Translations under genes and position numbers: made by a program
Shown here: positions 24,900-39,835 of the stretch, in pieces
How positions within the stretch are numbered: position 1 is the stretch's first letter
Layout of the letters: every line of letters begins with the position of its first letter
Notes under the pieces: generated by a model
What the model was told of the DNA's origin: nothing
The model's database searches: none
What the model saw: only the letters and a program-made list of their open reading frames with translations
From: Luzula sylvatica
Taxonomy: Eukaryota; Streptophyta; Magnoliopsida; Poales; Juncaceae
NCBI GenBank assembly: GCA_946800325.1
Contig: OX326957.1
Location: 25,111,554-25,175,553 of the forward strand
DNA: 64,000 nt
Reading direction: 5' to 3'

Positions 24900-25230
24900 A
24901 TAGCCGTTGTAATGGAAGGTCCGTTACAAATATCAGTTTCAGAGGAAGGTCCATCGTAACGGACAGTAATAGCCTTGTTAATAATATTAGATTATTAATA
25001 AATCAGAATTCCAATGAAGGTCCGTTGTAATGGAAGTTACGTTCCGTTACAACGGAAGGCTAAGAGCCAGTTTCATTATTGAAACAGTGAAAGGTCCGTT
25101 ACAACGGAAGCTGAGCTCCGTTGTAACGGAAGTCTCGTTGGAAGTCTGCTTGAGTATATTATGATATACACAGTTTTGCATATATGATATGCATCCATTT
25201 ATATGGCATTATCTTATTAAGTATAAATAA
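24900..25230 (+). promoter_or_regulatory. AACGG/CCGTT motif cluster upstream of a TATA box, copy 1
   Basis: Between 24905 and 25140 are repeated near-palindromes of the form TCCGTTACAACGGA and TCCGTTGTAACGGA, giving many AACGG or CCGTT cores. About 80 bp downstream is TATAAATA (25222-25229), then a CT-rich stretch. AACGG is the core of plant MYB3R-bound mitosis-specific elements; whether these sites are bound is inference. The same arrangement is at 57420-57722. Confidence 0.45.
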
Positions 25231-25379
25231 GATGTTTCTCTCTCTCTTCTAGGTGCTAATTCTGTTCTAATCACTCCATCAATAGTTGAAAGAGTGTCAC
25301 CAAATTGAGAAAAAGAACATAGAGAGAAAAGGTATTTTCTCCATCAGAGAATCATGATTGATCAAATCAAGCAAGTTCG

Positions 25380-26235
25380 CACACACTTCGTCTATCCAGT
25401 TGTGTGTGTGACCGAGAGACTACATCTCACAATGGATACGCGTAGAGGAGTTCACGTTTGTGACTCTGAATTGTGAGCGAACTGAAATTATGGTTTGACT
25501 GAAATCGTTTCGGTTTACCCACAAGAAGGAGAACGGGTTTGAGATGGTGTCTGGTCGTGTGGTATGGGACGCACGCGTTGTCGGAACAAGGAGCACGATG
25601 AAAAGTACGACCGTATCGAGACGTGTGACTTGGGACGCACAAGAGACAACCAGATTGGAGAAGAAGAAGGAAGAATAAGCGCGATAACTCTTCGTCCACC
25701 ATCAATTAATGTGGTGTGATTGTATGTTAATTCTTCCATAATTCGCATGCTTGGAATCAATGACGGAGGTCCTCGGAATTAGGGAAAAGGCTCCGCGTCC
25801 CTCATCCGCTGCCCCACGTAGATTTCCCAACAATGCACCCGTATGTTCATTACAGACCTAGAGAGCCTAGTTTCGTCGCTGCGGTACGGTCATGTTTTTA
25901 TTATAAATTCTTTTGTTCGAATGTATATTCAATTTAAAAATGCAGGACAACCAGATGCCTGACGCTGTGCGTAAGGTCGAAGGATCATTCAGATGATACA
26001 CACTGCAGCTGGGTCGGAGAGTTTGCAAGTTGCATGCAAAGTACGGAGGTCCTGAACGATCTACCACACGTCGATGACCATGTTCCCACTCTGCCGGTTC
26101 AGATAGTGACGGAAACGATGATGGTGATCTCACGCAGATTACACAACATAGTCGTGGACGTGCACATCGTGCCGTTCCACAACGTGGTGTAGGTGGTCGT
26201 GGTCATGGCCATGGCAGAGGGTAATATTATGATGT
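25380..26235 (+). pseudogene. Decayed coding-like region, unknown family (copy 1)
   Basis: The region is GC-richer than its surroundings and well conserved with 57860-58710, but no long frame survives in either copy. The last part reads as an Arg/Gly-rich tail (GRGRAHR-type then GGRGHGHGRG) ending in a stop at about 26223. An intron-like boundary sits before GGACAACCA (TGCAG at 25942). It resembles the end of a transposon-encoded protein, but I do not recognise the family. In the right copy the frame MQDNHMPDAVRKGRR is open for 60 codons. Confidence 0.35.
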
Positions 26236-26431
26236 TGTGATATTATGTTTTTTTTTTGTGTGTTTTGGATTTGAAATTTGTGTTTGTAATATTTCGGATA
26301 TTTGTGTTTAAAATGAATTCAAATTAACCTGCAATATTGTTGATGAATTTGAGTGAGGAAATGATTGCAGAAAAATAAAACGAAATCATTTAAATTATTG
26401 ATTTTCAAAAGTTCTAAAACATTTGTGTTCT

Positions 26432-26785
26432 AAATATTTTTCAATTCCATTTCTAAATGGATCAAAATATATCATTCAAATTGAAAAAAGGACATCATGG
26501 CGAAATAGTACAAATCATATTTCCCGCCCACTCCGATCACGTAGGACGAGTGTCATCTAATCCATGCACTCTTTCGCCACATCCTCCAATGAAAGAGGTT
26601 AAAACTGTTTAAATCCTCAGATTAAGACCACAATTAGAATTTGTATTATTTCGTTAGGGAGTGTGGCGAGGGAGTGTGGCGAAAGTGTATTCTTTTTCGC
26701 CAGACAGCCTGGCGAAAGAGCTACTAAAAATTTCAAGTAAAAAAATTCCATGTACCCCATAAAAGATGAAATTTCACTAATCTAT
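26432..26785. mobile_element. Insertion with CTTTCGCC / GGCGAAAG motifs
   Basis: It is absent from the right copy at 58895, where TTTGGGTTC runs into ATCTATTATC. It contains opposed ACTCTTTCGCCACATCC and CGCCAGACAGCCTGGCGAAA palindromes. Related sequence in opposite orientation is at 57010-57290. Probably a non-autonomous DNA element; termini not defined. Confidence 0.5.
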
Positions 26786-27009
26786 TATCTAATTCCATTT
26801 ACTTCCGATTGTGTTTGGCTGGAATAAAAAATTTCTTCCATTATTTCATGTTTATTCCACGGTGCCTAACATGTACTATAGTCTCATAGTCTTGCAAAAT
26901 GGAAGGAGCCATTAAATTTGGATTTATTGTCAAGAATTATAATTTATAAAATATCTACTTTCAATTATTAATTTGTTTTGTTGACCCAGTATTATTGTTT
27001 GCGTTATAA

Positions 27010-27232
27010 TTATAAGAACCTATGCGGCCTGAATATGATATAATAACATTTTGCGCGAAGATAACATATTGCATATGGCTCTAGATGAAACAATTGGTGC
27101 TATAAAAGAAAATTTCGTAAAGAACCTCCAAAAGTTTGTTAACCGCATCATGATTGCTACCAATAATATCAGAGTATTCGCACTCGCAAACAAAATTGTT
27201 AACGTATTTGAAGAAAAATAATGTATTCGTAT
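27010..27232 (+). pseudogene. Exon-like frame conserved in both duplicates (copy 1)
   Basis: After an acceptor-like AATTATAAG the frame reads, with a small frameshift near 27055, LHMALDETIGAIKENF then VKNLQKFVNRIMIATNN and RVFALANKIVNVFEEK before a stop. The right copy (59143-59328) keeps the same frame without the shift. Differences between copies include conservative changes. I do not recognise the protein. Confidence 0.35.
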
Positions 27233-27567
27233 CATATAATCAATATATATTCGTATAGATATTTGTATCAAAATACAAATGTTTTTCAGCTACGATTACT
27301 ACTCTGTTGAATAATATCAGTATTGTTTTCGTCTCTAATACTACATTGATTCTACATTTAAATAAAAGAGAGTGAAAAAGTTAGCGGACATAATTTTATT
27401 ATAAATGAACGGTAATTATGGTCAAAATATAGGGGGATAATCTCTGAGCACGATCAAATGTTGGCAAGCTCTTGTACCAAATTTGTACGGCCTTGTGAAG
27501 AGAAAAATGAGGGGGGTTAAGGACTTCTCCTTTTGATGAAAATGTCACAGACTCACAGTACTGTTTA

Positions 27568-27569
27568 TA

Positions 27570-27607
<38 letters not shown>

Positions 27608-27945
27608 TCGAAAAACGGATACGGATACGGTTCGGATATTGTCGGATACGAATACGGATACGATTTTTTTTTCGGATATTAAAATAGATAATATTATATC
27701 GTAATATAATATATTTTTTAATTTTATATATACATAATTTACAACATCAACAATCTAAATTACTCTATTCAAACTTAATTTTATGATTGCGATTTTAAAT
27801 CATTCAAAATTTAATAATTATATATATTTTTTTTCCAACTAATATGGAATAATAAGCATAAAAAAAAAATATAATATCTAGATTGGATCTGGATACCCGT
27901 ATCCGGATCCGGATATATCCGGATCCGGATTCGGATAATCGGGAG
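27568..27945. mobile_element. Insertion with poly-G tract and GGATAC-rich ends
   Basis: It is absent from the right copy near 59697. It starts with a G-run (27570-27605), followed by CGGATACGGATACGG words. The right part has ATCCGGATCCGGAT words, giving an inverted arrangement typical of GC-rich-ended MITEs here. Confidence 0.55.
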
Positions 27946-28017
27946 CCATGTAAATTTGAACCGAATTTTTTAGGCCCAACTAAACTGTTGTTTTTTGAGA
28001 CAATAACTTAGTTAATT

Positions 28018-28676
28018 ACAATGTTCCAGAAATCGCTCGGCGCTCACTGGTCGGCAGACGACCATCAAGCGCCAAGGATGATTAATCGGGATTAATCGAG
28101 AATCTCGGCGGACCTCGGCGGATTTTTATTTTTTTATATTTAATATTTAAATTAATTAAACAAAATTACAAATCACAGTTTTTTTAATAAGTTTTAAATA
28201 ATTTAAGTAACAAAATACACTACGTCACTAAACTAACATAAACTCAAATAATAATAATATATATATATAAATAATATTAAAAATATGAAAAAATTTAGTC
28301 CAAATATTTTTTTTGAATAGTATCCGACAAACGATCGTTTTCATTATTGATGTCTAATTTTTTTGATGTCAATGAAAATCCATTGGCAATCCATAACAAA
28401 AACGATCATTATTTTGAATAGTATCCCACAACCTCTCATAATATATGATTTTTTGTGCTTCACATTCAACCAACTAGACTATGGACCCGTTGGCAATTCA
28501 AAAAAAAAAAAAAAAAAAATTACAAAAAAAAAAAAAAAAAAAAACTGTACACATCTAAAAATCGGCTCGGCGGTGGCTTGGCGGTCTTGGCGGCCGCTTG
28601 GCGGAAATCCGCCAAGCACAAAACGCCAAGAGTTTATCTCGACGGCGGACCCTCGACTACCGATTAACACAGAACA
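28018..28676. mobile_element. MITE with GCTCGGCGG-type subterminal repeats
   Basis: It is inserted in TTAATTA (28010 and about 28680), which is single in the right copy. The left end is AATGTTCCAGAAATCGCTCGG and the right end, in complement, AGTGTTCTGTGTTAATCGG. Both sides have GGCGG/CCGCC-rich subterminal words, and two A-runs lie between. Non-coding; open frames here are artefacts. Confidence 0.6.
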
Positions 28677-28989
28677 CTGATTAATTAGCACATTTCTCAA
28701 AAGACCCCCACTAGTAAAAGATTGGGCGGCACGCTCCTGTGTTTTAAACCCTGTACTTTTAACCCAAAACCAATGTAATTGTTTAAGAGTATTGATATTT
28801 ACATTCTTATAGCCCCACAAATTGGTGGACGTATACATTAATGATATGATAATCATTGTCATACATATGATCAATAGAGTGGTAAATTATATTTGAAGTT
28901 CTCACGTGGAAATTACCTATTAAGATTTACAAACTAATATAATATTGTATTGAATGTATTTATTATTTAATGCCAGCACAATAATATGT

Positions 28990-29090
28990 TCATGAAATAT
29001 TAAAGACTAGGATAATACTCGAGCTACGTCGCGACATTAATAATTATGTTTTACATTATAATACAAAATACAAATTTGTATGATAATAAT
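28990..29090 (-). mobile_element. Possible Helitron 3' end, minus strand
   Basis: Read on the minus strand, the sequence ends ...CGCGACGTAGCTCGAG then TATTATCCTAG, similar to a decayed Helitron hairpin plus CTAG. The same structure is in the right copy at about 60079, so the insertion predates the duplication. The hairpin is imperfect. Confidence 0.35.
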
Positions 29091-29099
29091 AATAATAGT

Positions 29100-29410
29100 A
29101 TCTCAATTTTAATATTTGTGTAGTACATGTACATCCATCACACACACATACATGACCAGTTTGATTTTTTTCAATTTTAATATTTGTGTGTTTTAAAATG
29201 CATGTCACATCTCATTTAGATTTTATACATATTTTAGATGTATACTTTTTTTTTATTTGTTATATATGTTTAAATGTATCTTATAAATTTTAGAGGTAGG
29301 TTATAATTTTATTAAATAAAATACATATCATATTTTTTTGCATGTGCTATATATTTATTTATTATACCATTTTTTTTTTTTTGAATAAATTGAAAGAGAG
29401 CTTAATATCT
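29100..29410. other. AT-rich stretch, no gene seen
   Basis: T-rich sequence between the end of the duplicated block and the next Helitron. Nothing recognised. Confidence 0.4.
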
Positions 29411-29414
29411 CTCT

Positions 29415-30375
29415 TCCAAATTCTTCTTATATATAAAGTTAGGAAAATTTGGGCTCATACATGAGGCCACATCATCACTTTACATTTTGGTCCTTTTTTA
29501 TTTACATTTTGGTTTTTTTTTATATTTTGGTCCTTTTTTCTTATTTTAAATTTTGGTCTTTTTTTTTGGTTTATTTACATTTTGGTCCTTTTTTACTTTT
29601 TCATCTTTTATTCTATTTTATATTTTGGTCTTTTTTACATTTTGATCTTATTTTTTTTTTTTAGGTCCTTCATTTATATTTTGCTCCTTTTTTATTTACA
29701 TTTTGGTCATTTTTTACATTTTGTTCCTTTTTTCTTATTTTATAGTTTGGTCCTTTTTTTTGTTTATTTATATTTTGGTATTTTTTTACATTTTGATCAT
29801 TTTTTCCTATTTTATATTTTGGTCATTTTTTACATTTTGATATATTTTTTATTTTGGTCCTTTTTTACATTTTGATCATTTTTTCTTATTTTCCAATTTT
29901 TTTTTAATTTTCTCATTGAGCAGGGTTATGTATGCAATTTCGTAATTTTCCTTTATACCCAATTTTTTTTCTTTTTACATTTTGGTCCTTTTTTTGCTTT
30001 TCAATTTTTTTTTTGTATTTGTTCATTTTGCACGGGTATATATGAAATTGTGTAACCTCAAATTTATGCGAGTTTTTTTTGTCATTTGCCCGTTGTATCC
30101 ATATGACACATTGTGATCCTTTGAACCGTAACTATAATGCATCTATTGACATCAAATATATTTGCGAATGTGTCATGATTATATTAATCGATTTTAAAAA
30201 CATCTGAACAAATGCTATTTATACAAATTATATTAGAAAATAATATCCGTGATAGATTAATTTCATGAATCTTATGCATCTATTGATATCACGATATTTG
30301 CAAATATGTCATGATTAGATTAATTATATAAAAAATATATATGTTGTCCCGCGCAATTGCGCGGGGATAAAGCTA
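29415..30375 (+). mobile_element. Helitron carrying a T-rich minisatellite
   Basis: The right end is the hairpin CCCGCGCAATTGCGCGGGG followed by ATAAAGCTAG and a host T. Near the left end, TTATATATAAAGTTAGG and GAGGCCACATCATCAC are typical of plant Helitron 5' regions. The interior has about 15 degenerate copies of CATTTTGGTCCTTTTTT (29480-30000). It is non-autonomous and related to the element ending at 1668. Long Phe/Trp-rich frames here are products of the minisatellite. Confidence 0.75.
29480..30000. repeat. CATTTTGGTCCTTTTTT minisatellite
   Basis: About 15 imperfect units of 17-35 bp inside the Helitron, strongly strand-asymmetric (T and G on the + strand). Confidence 0.85.
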
Positions 30376-32200
30376 GTAATAAATAGTTTTACAGCTCTAG
30401 GCCAAAATCTCAGCCCATAGAAAAAGATGTAAAGGACTAAACCTATTACATAATTTAAATTCATCCAAAACAATAAATTTCTATTTAAATTGAATCACTT
30501 ATCAGGCCTCAGGAAACAATAAATCTCAGCCCATGCGTTGAGCCCACACCAGATATATCCATTCTCTTCCCTCCCCTCTCGCCTTATTCCAAAAGTACAC
30601 GATAACAGTACTTCTCTTCGTCCCCTTCCTCAGAAAACTACATCTCCCCTTAACTCAAATGAATGTAGATTGAGCTACCTCTCCGGTGAACTTCTGGAAG
30701 ATGTAAGATATACATTTTTTTAATACAATACATACATGTTATACATTTTTATGTTGTAAAATATACATTTATGTATGTTTGTACATTTTTTAAGATATAT
30801 ATATTTTTATATAAATAACATTTTTTTTATCTTTTAACAGGATTATATCTTCGGTATAACAATTTATATTTTTTTGAGAATTGTGTTTTGAGAGCACAAA
30901 TGCGATAAAAAAAAAATGGATAAATATTGTAAAATTGGAAAAAGTTATACCGACATGTATCGTGTTCCTATTGATGACGTGTACGTATGAGTGCCCAACC
31001 ATAAAGTGTATTAGTCGATCAGAGTCTATTAATGTATCAAAAATGATACGCTCACAAACATAATTCACAAATCTAGTCCCGATGAGTATTTTTAGATATG
31101 ACTTAGGTAGGATCCACACAAATTACGTTCCATATATAATTAATTTATATCTAAAATTATTTGTCGGGATTAAATTTGTGGATTATGTTTGTGAGTGTGT
31201 ATCGTTTTTGATTAATGTATATAATCCTTCTAGTATATATGTTCCCACCTTAAGTCGCGTAGATACTTTAAATCATGTCGGTTCATTTTTTTATTAGACA
31301 GTATCTCTTTCTAGATCAATAATCGTGCGACTATTTATTTCACACGCGTGGCTTCCATTTGTTGCCACGCGATGGTGATCGCATATCCACGTGTGTGTCT
31401 CTTTGTTTCACTTTATTCGTTTTTCTTTTCTTTTCATCGCCCGTGCCGTCATTTTAGCTCCGAGGAGAAGAGGACTGTCATTTGCTCTTTGCTTGCATGA
31501 TTTTCTCTCATTGTCTTTTTTTTGGAAACTTAGCTCTCTTTCTCCGTTTTTTATTTGATAATTTTCTTTGTGAGAAACATGTTTTTATTTCTTCTTCCTT
31601 TTTGTGTTCGGAGTTTCTTAGATTTATCTTAGCCTACGTTGGCTTGGAGTATTGCTTGAAAGTGTTCTTAAGAAAATTCGATGATGATCCAAATTTAAAA
31701 ATGAATATTCGAGACTGATCTTATATTACAGCAGCTTGAATATTAGTTTGAGGGTGCTCCTAAGAAAGGTCGCTGGTGGTCGAAATTTGTATAATGCTTT
31801 CAAATTTGGATACTTATTCCAAATGCTCCTAAGAAGGATTCGTGTTGATTGGAATTTGAAAGATCGAAACTTTTGGTTTGGTCAATATGCGAAATAGGTC
31901 ATTCTTTGTGTGTCAAAAACATGTTTCATAAGTAATGAGGTTTGACGATATTGTTTTCAATTTCAGTCCATCCAGGTATACAAATGGCAAAATATTATGC
32001 ATATGCAGAACAAATCAAGCGAGTACTAAAATCTTAATGATACAAATTTCAAAAATAATAGTGATGAAATAAGAAGAAGACAAGAACATAACGAACACAT
32101 CAATGTTACAATAAATGATTTGGATTAAGAAACTTGACATAAAAACATTATTCATAAGAACATGACGTAATATATGTATAAGATAAGAACATGACAATAA
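30376..32200. other. AT-rich intergenic sequence, no supported gene
   Basis: A Ser/Pro-rich open frame (30538-30723) ends just past a donor-like GAAGATGTAAGA and might be an orphan exon, but it lacks an ATG and any recognisable domain. Around 31640-31870 are three diverged copies of an 80-bp stretch containing GTGCTCCTAAGAAAG. Otherwise nothing. Confidence 0.4.
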
Positions 32201-32204
32201 AAAC

Positions 32205-32625
32205 ATTATTTCATAAGTTCTTTGCATTGTATTTATTCATTGAATTCTGATGGATATATAGGTTTAACAATATGATTTTTAATTCCAGTTCAATTTTAGT
32301 TTATTTTATAGCACAAGTTCTTGACAATGTTATTATTCATTTAATTTTGATCAATGTCTAAACTTATGTTTATGTTATAGAAACTTCGATAATTTGATTT
32401 GAGCTCAATTTTATTTCATAAATTCTTGACATTGCAATTAGTCGTTGAATTTTGGCCAATATTTAGGTTTGACTGTATGGTTTTCAATATTAGTTATTTT
32501 CCATAACCTCTTGACATTGTTATTATTCATTGATATTTAAAGATCGGAGTTTTTTGTTTGCTCGTTTTAACAATTTTGTTTTCAACTTCAGTTCAATTTT
32601 ATTCCATTAATTTTTACATTGTAAA
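32205..32625. repeat. Diverged tandem repeat, about 100-bp unit
   Basis: Four to five degenerate units share CTTGACATTGTTATTATTCA followed by a CAGTTCAATTTTA block; starts near 32212, 32311, 32419 and 32504. Non-coding. Confidence 0.6.
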
Positions 32626-32724
32626 CAAATATGTGCAAGAGATCTTTATGAGTGTCCAACACTATGTAATATATTTTTTTTACATAATCATACATGTATT
32701 TAACAATTCTCAAGGATCTATGTA

Positions 32725-32945
32725 TTTGACATTGATGATCACGTTACGCATTTACATATATTTATTTGACATACATTTTTACGACTGTCAATATTTACTT
32801 TTCACCAACAATCGCATAAACTTTTCACCAACAATTTTTGACATTGATGATCACGTTACGCATTTACATATATGTATTTAACAATTTTTTGCCAGCCCTA
32901 CACGAATGAACCTAATACTTTTCACCAACAATCGCATAAACTATA
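32725..32945. repeat. Interlocking direct repeats
   Basis: A 40-bp word containing GATGATCACGTTACGCATTT occurs near 32728 and 32842. A 25-bp word with TTTTCACCAACAATCGCATA occurs near 32800 and 32918. It looks like a local duplication of about 115 bp. Confidence 0.75.
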
Positions 32946-33440
32946 ATCCATCATTTTATTATTCCTATTTTTCAATAAATAAAAATTTATTCCTAACCAG
33001 TTGATTCATATACAGAACAATTATCTCTACAATTGCATTGACTACACGATAGAACGCGGACATCAGACTCGATGGGTGTTCGCTTCGAAATAGACCACAC
33101 TTCTTTCCCACGGTTCATTCATCGTTTATTGGTCCTGTTCTTCGAGTGGCTCTTTTGGGATGTTCCATTTAGTTCCAAATAGTCCTGAACCTACGAGAAA
33201 TAACAAAATGTGAGTAGAGACCACACTTCAATGGGAAAACGATGAACTACAATGGTATCAGTGATGGATCTTGTCTTAAATCAATGGATGGACGATAATT
33301 TAGGGAGGCTACCGTAAAAAAATTTCAAAAGAATTTAAGAGGACGGTAATACATAATTTTTCAGTTCTATCGTAAAATATATTGACATAATCACATATAT
33401 ATACTGTCGATAGAAAATCTAGGGAGGGGGAGCTGCTCCC
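32946..33440. other. Intergenic, with a possible hAT-type end
   Basis: CAGTGATGGATCTTG at about 33259 resembles the CAGTGGCGGATC-type element ends seen at 40626 and at the window end (63991). No matching right end was found and no gene is seen. Confidence 0.35.
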
Positions 33441-33445
33441 TCCCT

Positions 33446-33983
33446 AGGGATGTCAATAGACTGGGTAAAATCCGAGCCCGCGGGTACCTGACCCGAACGG
33501 GGCGGGTAATACCCGAAAAAATATCCGCGGGTCGGGTTCTACCCGAAAAAAAATACCCGCTCCGGGTTCGGGTACGGGGGGGATTTTTTACTCGCGGGTA
33601 TACCTGAACCCGAAAAAATACCCAAACCCGAACACGAAAAATACCCAAAAATATCCCAATGATATGAAAATTTATGATGTTTTATAGATTAATTATTTGT
33701 AATATTTGTATTTTTAATGTATTTTGTGCAAGTTCCTTATTTTATGTATATAAAATTGTGGGTGATTTTACGTATTTGTATAATAATTTTTTAGATATTT
33801 ATTTTTTTAGATTTTATATAGGTATTTTCGGGTAATGGGTTCGGGTTCGGGTATACCCGTTACCCGCGGGTTCGGGTTCGGATATGGTTTTTTACCGCGG
33901 GTATTTTGGTTTCGGATTCGGATAATACCCGAAAATTCGGGTTCGGATATTACCCGAACCCGACCCGCCCCGTTGACATCCCT
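33446..33983. mobile_element. MITE with GGGATGTCAA ends and CCCGAA-rich arms
   Basis: The termini are AGGGATGTCAA (left) and TTGACATCCCT (right). Both arms consist of degenerate ACCCGAA / GGGTTCGGGTA words in opposite orientation, with an AT-rich centre. The element is about 540 bp and non-coding. A hAT-type origin is likely from the termini, but no clean 8-bp target duplication is readable. Confidence 0.65.
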
Positions 33984-33989
33984 ACCCCC

Positions 33990-35395
33990 CAGTCCATTAA
34001 TAGACCCGAGTCTATAATTGACCATTTATGAATATAGATAAGTATTGAAATATAAATATGAAAACGACGAGAAAATTAGTCTTTTTACAAGTTTCACGTC
34101 GAAGTTATAAAAAATTATTAATTATTAATATTGTGTTATTTTGATAAAAAAATAAAATTTAGGAGATAAAATTGGTATTTTACAATTTTAGAAAGAGAAA
34201 TTTTATATTTTTCAATATATCGAAACCTTATATATACTAGATATTTATAATATAAGATTCTCTAAATATTTGATGTTCGAATTCTCATTCCCAAAATATT
34301 GGAAACATTAGATGTCCAAAATATCATTTTTAATTATTTTTAAATAAATGTAATGGATAAAATTGTTTTCTTCTTCTCTTTCTTTTTCAATCATTAATCA
34401 ATCTAAAATTTTGGTGCAAGAAAATAATATTTCTTTTCATTTTCTTATTTGGAGTGAGTGGATTAGGTGACTTCGATACGTAACCTCGATTTTGTTGAAA
34501 TTTACAAAAAAAATATATTAGTTTAATCTAATTTGAAAAAATAACATTTCTATCAATTATTTGGCATTTTTTTAAAATCTTTAGTAATGTTCGAAAAAAA
34601 TTACATTTTCGTTAAATAATTTGATAAAAAAATATTATATTAACATACTAAATCGAGAATTTCATCAAAATTGCGTTTGGATTTGGACTTAACAGTGGGA
34701 GCATTTCTGCATACAATCCAATATAAAATAAATTCGAAAAATGATCTGAATTTCAAAAATATTTCAAAACTAACCAGAATCCTTATACAACCCCCATTTT
34801 TTAAACCAATTAACTAATTAGGTTAAATAACCTTAATTATAATTGATTTTACAAACTTTCAAAAAACACCCAACTTTATAAATCATTGACATATGCTTTC
34901 AGATTTTACTTCCAAATTTTTATATTTTATTTAATACATTTATTTAATACGATAATGATTACATTAATATTCATTTGAATTAATATTAATTATTTGTTAT
35001 TCATTTATTTTGTGACTATGAAGGGTGTAAATCAGAACACAGAAATTGTGACGGTGAAATCTTGGTGCTCAGTAAAAAATTTCTTTCATCATTAATCGTG
35101 ACTGTGCAGAAAAAAAATATGAGTGCGGAATTCTGTGTCGATCCTCTCCTTGTATACTATATATTTTATTCCTTTATTGGAAAATAAATCTGAATAACTC
35201 GCTTGTTCCGTATAGCGAGTCAATTTCAGGAAACTTTTAGTCAAATATGACCCAGTATGTAGTTATATATTCCAATTGTTAATTGAAAAATATCTGACAT
35301 ATGACGTTCTCGCGAATGTTGGTCTCCATATTACAACTTGGCCCTTAATTAAAAAGAAATCATAAATAAACACCAAGATTGAAAGTTCCTGCTTC
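33990..35395. other. AT-rich intergenic sequence, no gene seen
   Basis: Low-complexity AT sequence upstream of the agmatine deiminase gene. Nothing recognised. Confidence 0.5.
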
Positions 35396-35404
35396 ATTGA
35401 ATCA

Positions 35405-35590
35405 CTGCTCAGCAGTGTTGTAAAAAATGAGGAAAAATGATGAAAAAAAATCAAAAAAATGGTATTTCTACGAAAAAACGTTTCGTTTTTTACAAAACGT
35501 TTTTACGCTCAAACGTTATTTTTTAACGTGTTTGATCTTTTTTTAGAAAAAACGTTTTTCGATCATCAATTTTCGTGAATCATTGAATAT
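35405..35590. mobile_element. Small fold-back element with AACGTTT arms
   Basis: It starts CAGTGTTGTAAAAAATGAGG and contains opposed AAAAAACGTTT / AAACGTTTTT words over 180 bp. The CAGTGTTGTAAA end resembles the hAT-like element at 6584. It lies about 300 bp upstream of the agmatine deiminase start. Confidence 0.4.
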
Positions 35591-35649
35591 TTAAATAATT
35601 TTCGGTCCAAAATAAAATAACTTCTCTCCAATTAAGGGCCAGGAGTCAC

Positions 35650-38374
<2,725 letters not shown>

Positions 38375-38745
38375 TTTATTTCTTTGCTTTTTTATCATGT
38401 CTCTAGCGAGAGGCGAGGATGCTCGATTCGCTTCACGAATGTGTTTTTTTATAATAAAAATAAATATTTATGACATTTCGGACTACATAGTTTGTATAAT
38501 AAAAAATAAGAATGTATGCGTTTGCATTACGAATGTTGTTAACCCTCATTTGATTCAACTATGGAGGGTTAAAACGCAACATCAAACACAAATACCCAAT
38601 TAAGGTTTAAGATTTGACCTTACTTTGTTGAATCTACATGGTATTTTTGTTTGTTTCTTTTATTGATTTTTCTTCAATTTTATTTAATTTACAAGTTATT
38701 ATTGATCTATTTCATGACTAATTAACAAAATTTATTTTGGCTTAA
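38375..38745. other. 3' flank of AIH
   Basis: Downstream sequence without a gene; an open frame (38298-38603) overlaps the last AIH exon in another frame. The duplicated block starts at about 38750. Confidence 0.45.
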
Positions 38746-38749
38746 TTGT

Positions 38750-39835
38750 TTAATTTGAAGTGACACACTTTGTATCATAACATTTAATTGGATTGGATTT
38801 TGAAATTTGAAATATGATGTGAATTTTAACTAGAATTATATGTATTTCTAAAAACATAATATTATATATACAATTTATCATCGAATTTTCAATTAATCGC
38901 CAATTGATCCCTTAATACCTGATCAGGGCCAGTCCCTGTGTGTTAAAATTGAAGCTTGGCTTCGGGTCCCGAATCCATTATAAGGAATTTAGAGTCCATT
39001 ATAAAAAAAATTAAGGTTCGTTAAACAAATAACATAGTATAGCCTAAATCTTTTGAGGTCAATTATAAAAACTTTTAAGATCTTTTTACGAAATTGACTT
39101 CGGATATAAATGTGTTTTACGGTTCAATGTGTTTTACAACTCACAAAATAATATGAGATCTTTCAAAATCTTGGACTGGTCATGTACCTGATTGTTAATT
39201 TTTCGAAGAGGACATATATGATGTCATCCGATTTCAACGAAACATCCTCGTATTATAATTAACTCACTTAATTAATATGGTAGTTAATACTCATCTGGAT
39301 TAATATTCACAGAATTAACATCATATGAATTGACAATTTCTAATTAATATTTAAAAATTAATGGTTCTTATTAATTACATGCTAATTAAGTGAAATATTT
39401 AAAATGTGACGTGAACAGCGTGGAAAACAAAAGTGATTTGTGAGTTGTCTTGTTTAACAAGCAGGAAAAGAAAAACATAAAATACTAAATAAGATACTTT
39501 TGTAAAGAGATGAACAAGAGAAGAACGAGAAAGGTTCGAAGGAAGGTATTAATATATGATGTTTGATAATCATCACCCAATTATTGTGTCCTCAATGTGA
39601 ATTCAACACATGGCATTATTTGAGGCTACAAAAAATAAAATTTGAATCTCAATTAAAGAATAAAAAATAAATACGATACCAAACAAATAAATTTAAATAA
39701 AGATTAAAGAGTTTACTAGTTCGGTTGGAAAAATAAGATACGAAAGGCCGAGTTGTTAAAAAAATTATTTATAAACTGAGATATCACTTCAAACACCATA
39801 TTGTATTCAAAAGTACACTAATTATATCATTTCAT
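38750..39835. repeat. Right start of the large segmental duplication
   Basis: It is collinear with 733-813 and 1690-3350. It lacks both the Helitron and the Mutator-like MITE present in the left copy, so it gives the empty sites for both. It includes the DUF247-unit flanking module near 39430-39640. Confidence 0.8.

Larger units (their letters stand above)
24940..29090. repeat. Segmental duplication block (paralogous to 57405-60170)
   Basis: It is collinear with 57405-60170 in the same orientation. This copy has three extra segments: 26432-26785, 27568-27945 and 28018-28676. Shared markers are the AACGG cluster, CACAATGGATACGCGTAGAG, CCGCGTCCCTCATCC, GCACATCGTG(C/T)CGTTCCAC and AGATTGGGCGGCACGCTC. 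The original content looks like a decayed transposon or gene with a TATA box and an exon-like frame near 27010-27230. Confidence 0.8.

Noticed and set aside
28990..29090. A definite minus-strand Helitron
   Set aside because: The hairpin is too decayed in both copies and no 5' end is seen; reported only at low confidence.
29449..29875. Phe/Trp/Leu-rich open frames
   Set aside because: They follow the CATTTTGGTCC minisatellite inside a Helitron and are open only because the T-rich unit lacks stops in that frame.
30538..30723. Ser/Pro-rich 61-codon frame followed by a splice-donor-like sequence
   Set aside because: No ATG, no recognisable domain and no downstream exon found; kept only as a possible orphan exon in the interval note.
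33391..34025. Arg/Pro/Gly-rich frames resembling a telomere-like or structural protein
   Set aside because: They come from CCCGAA/GGGTTC subterminal repeats of a MITE. The words are not canonical telomere repeats.
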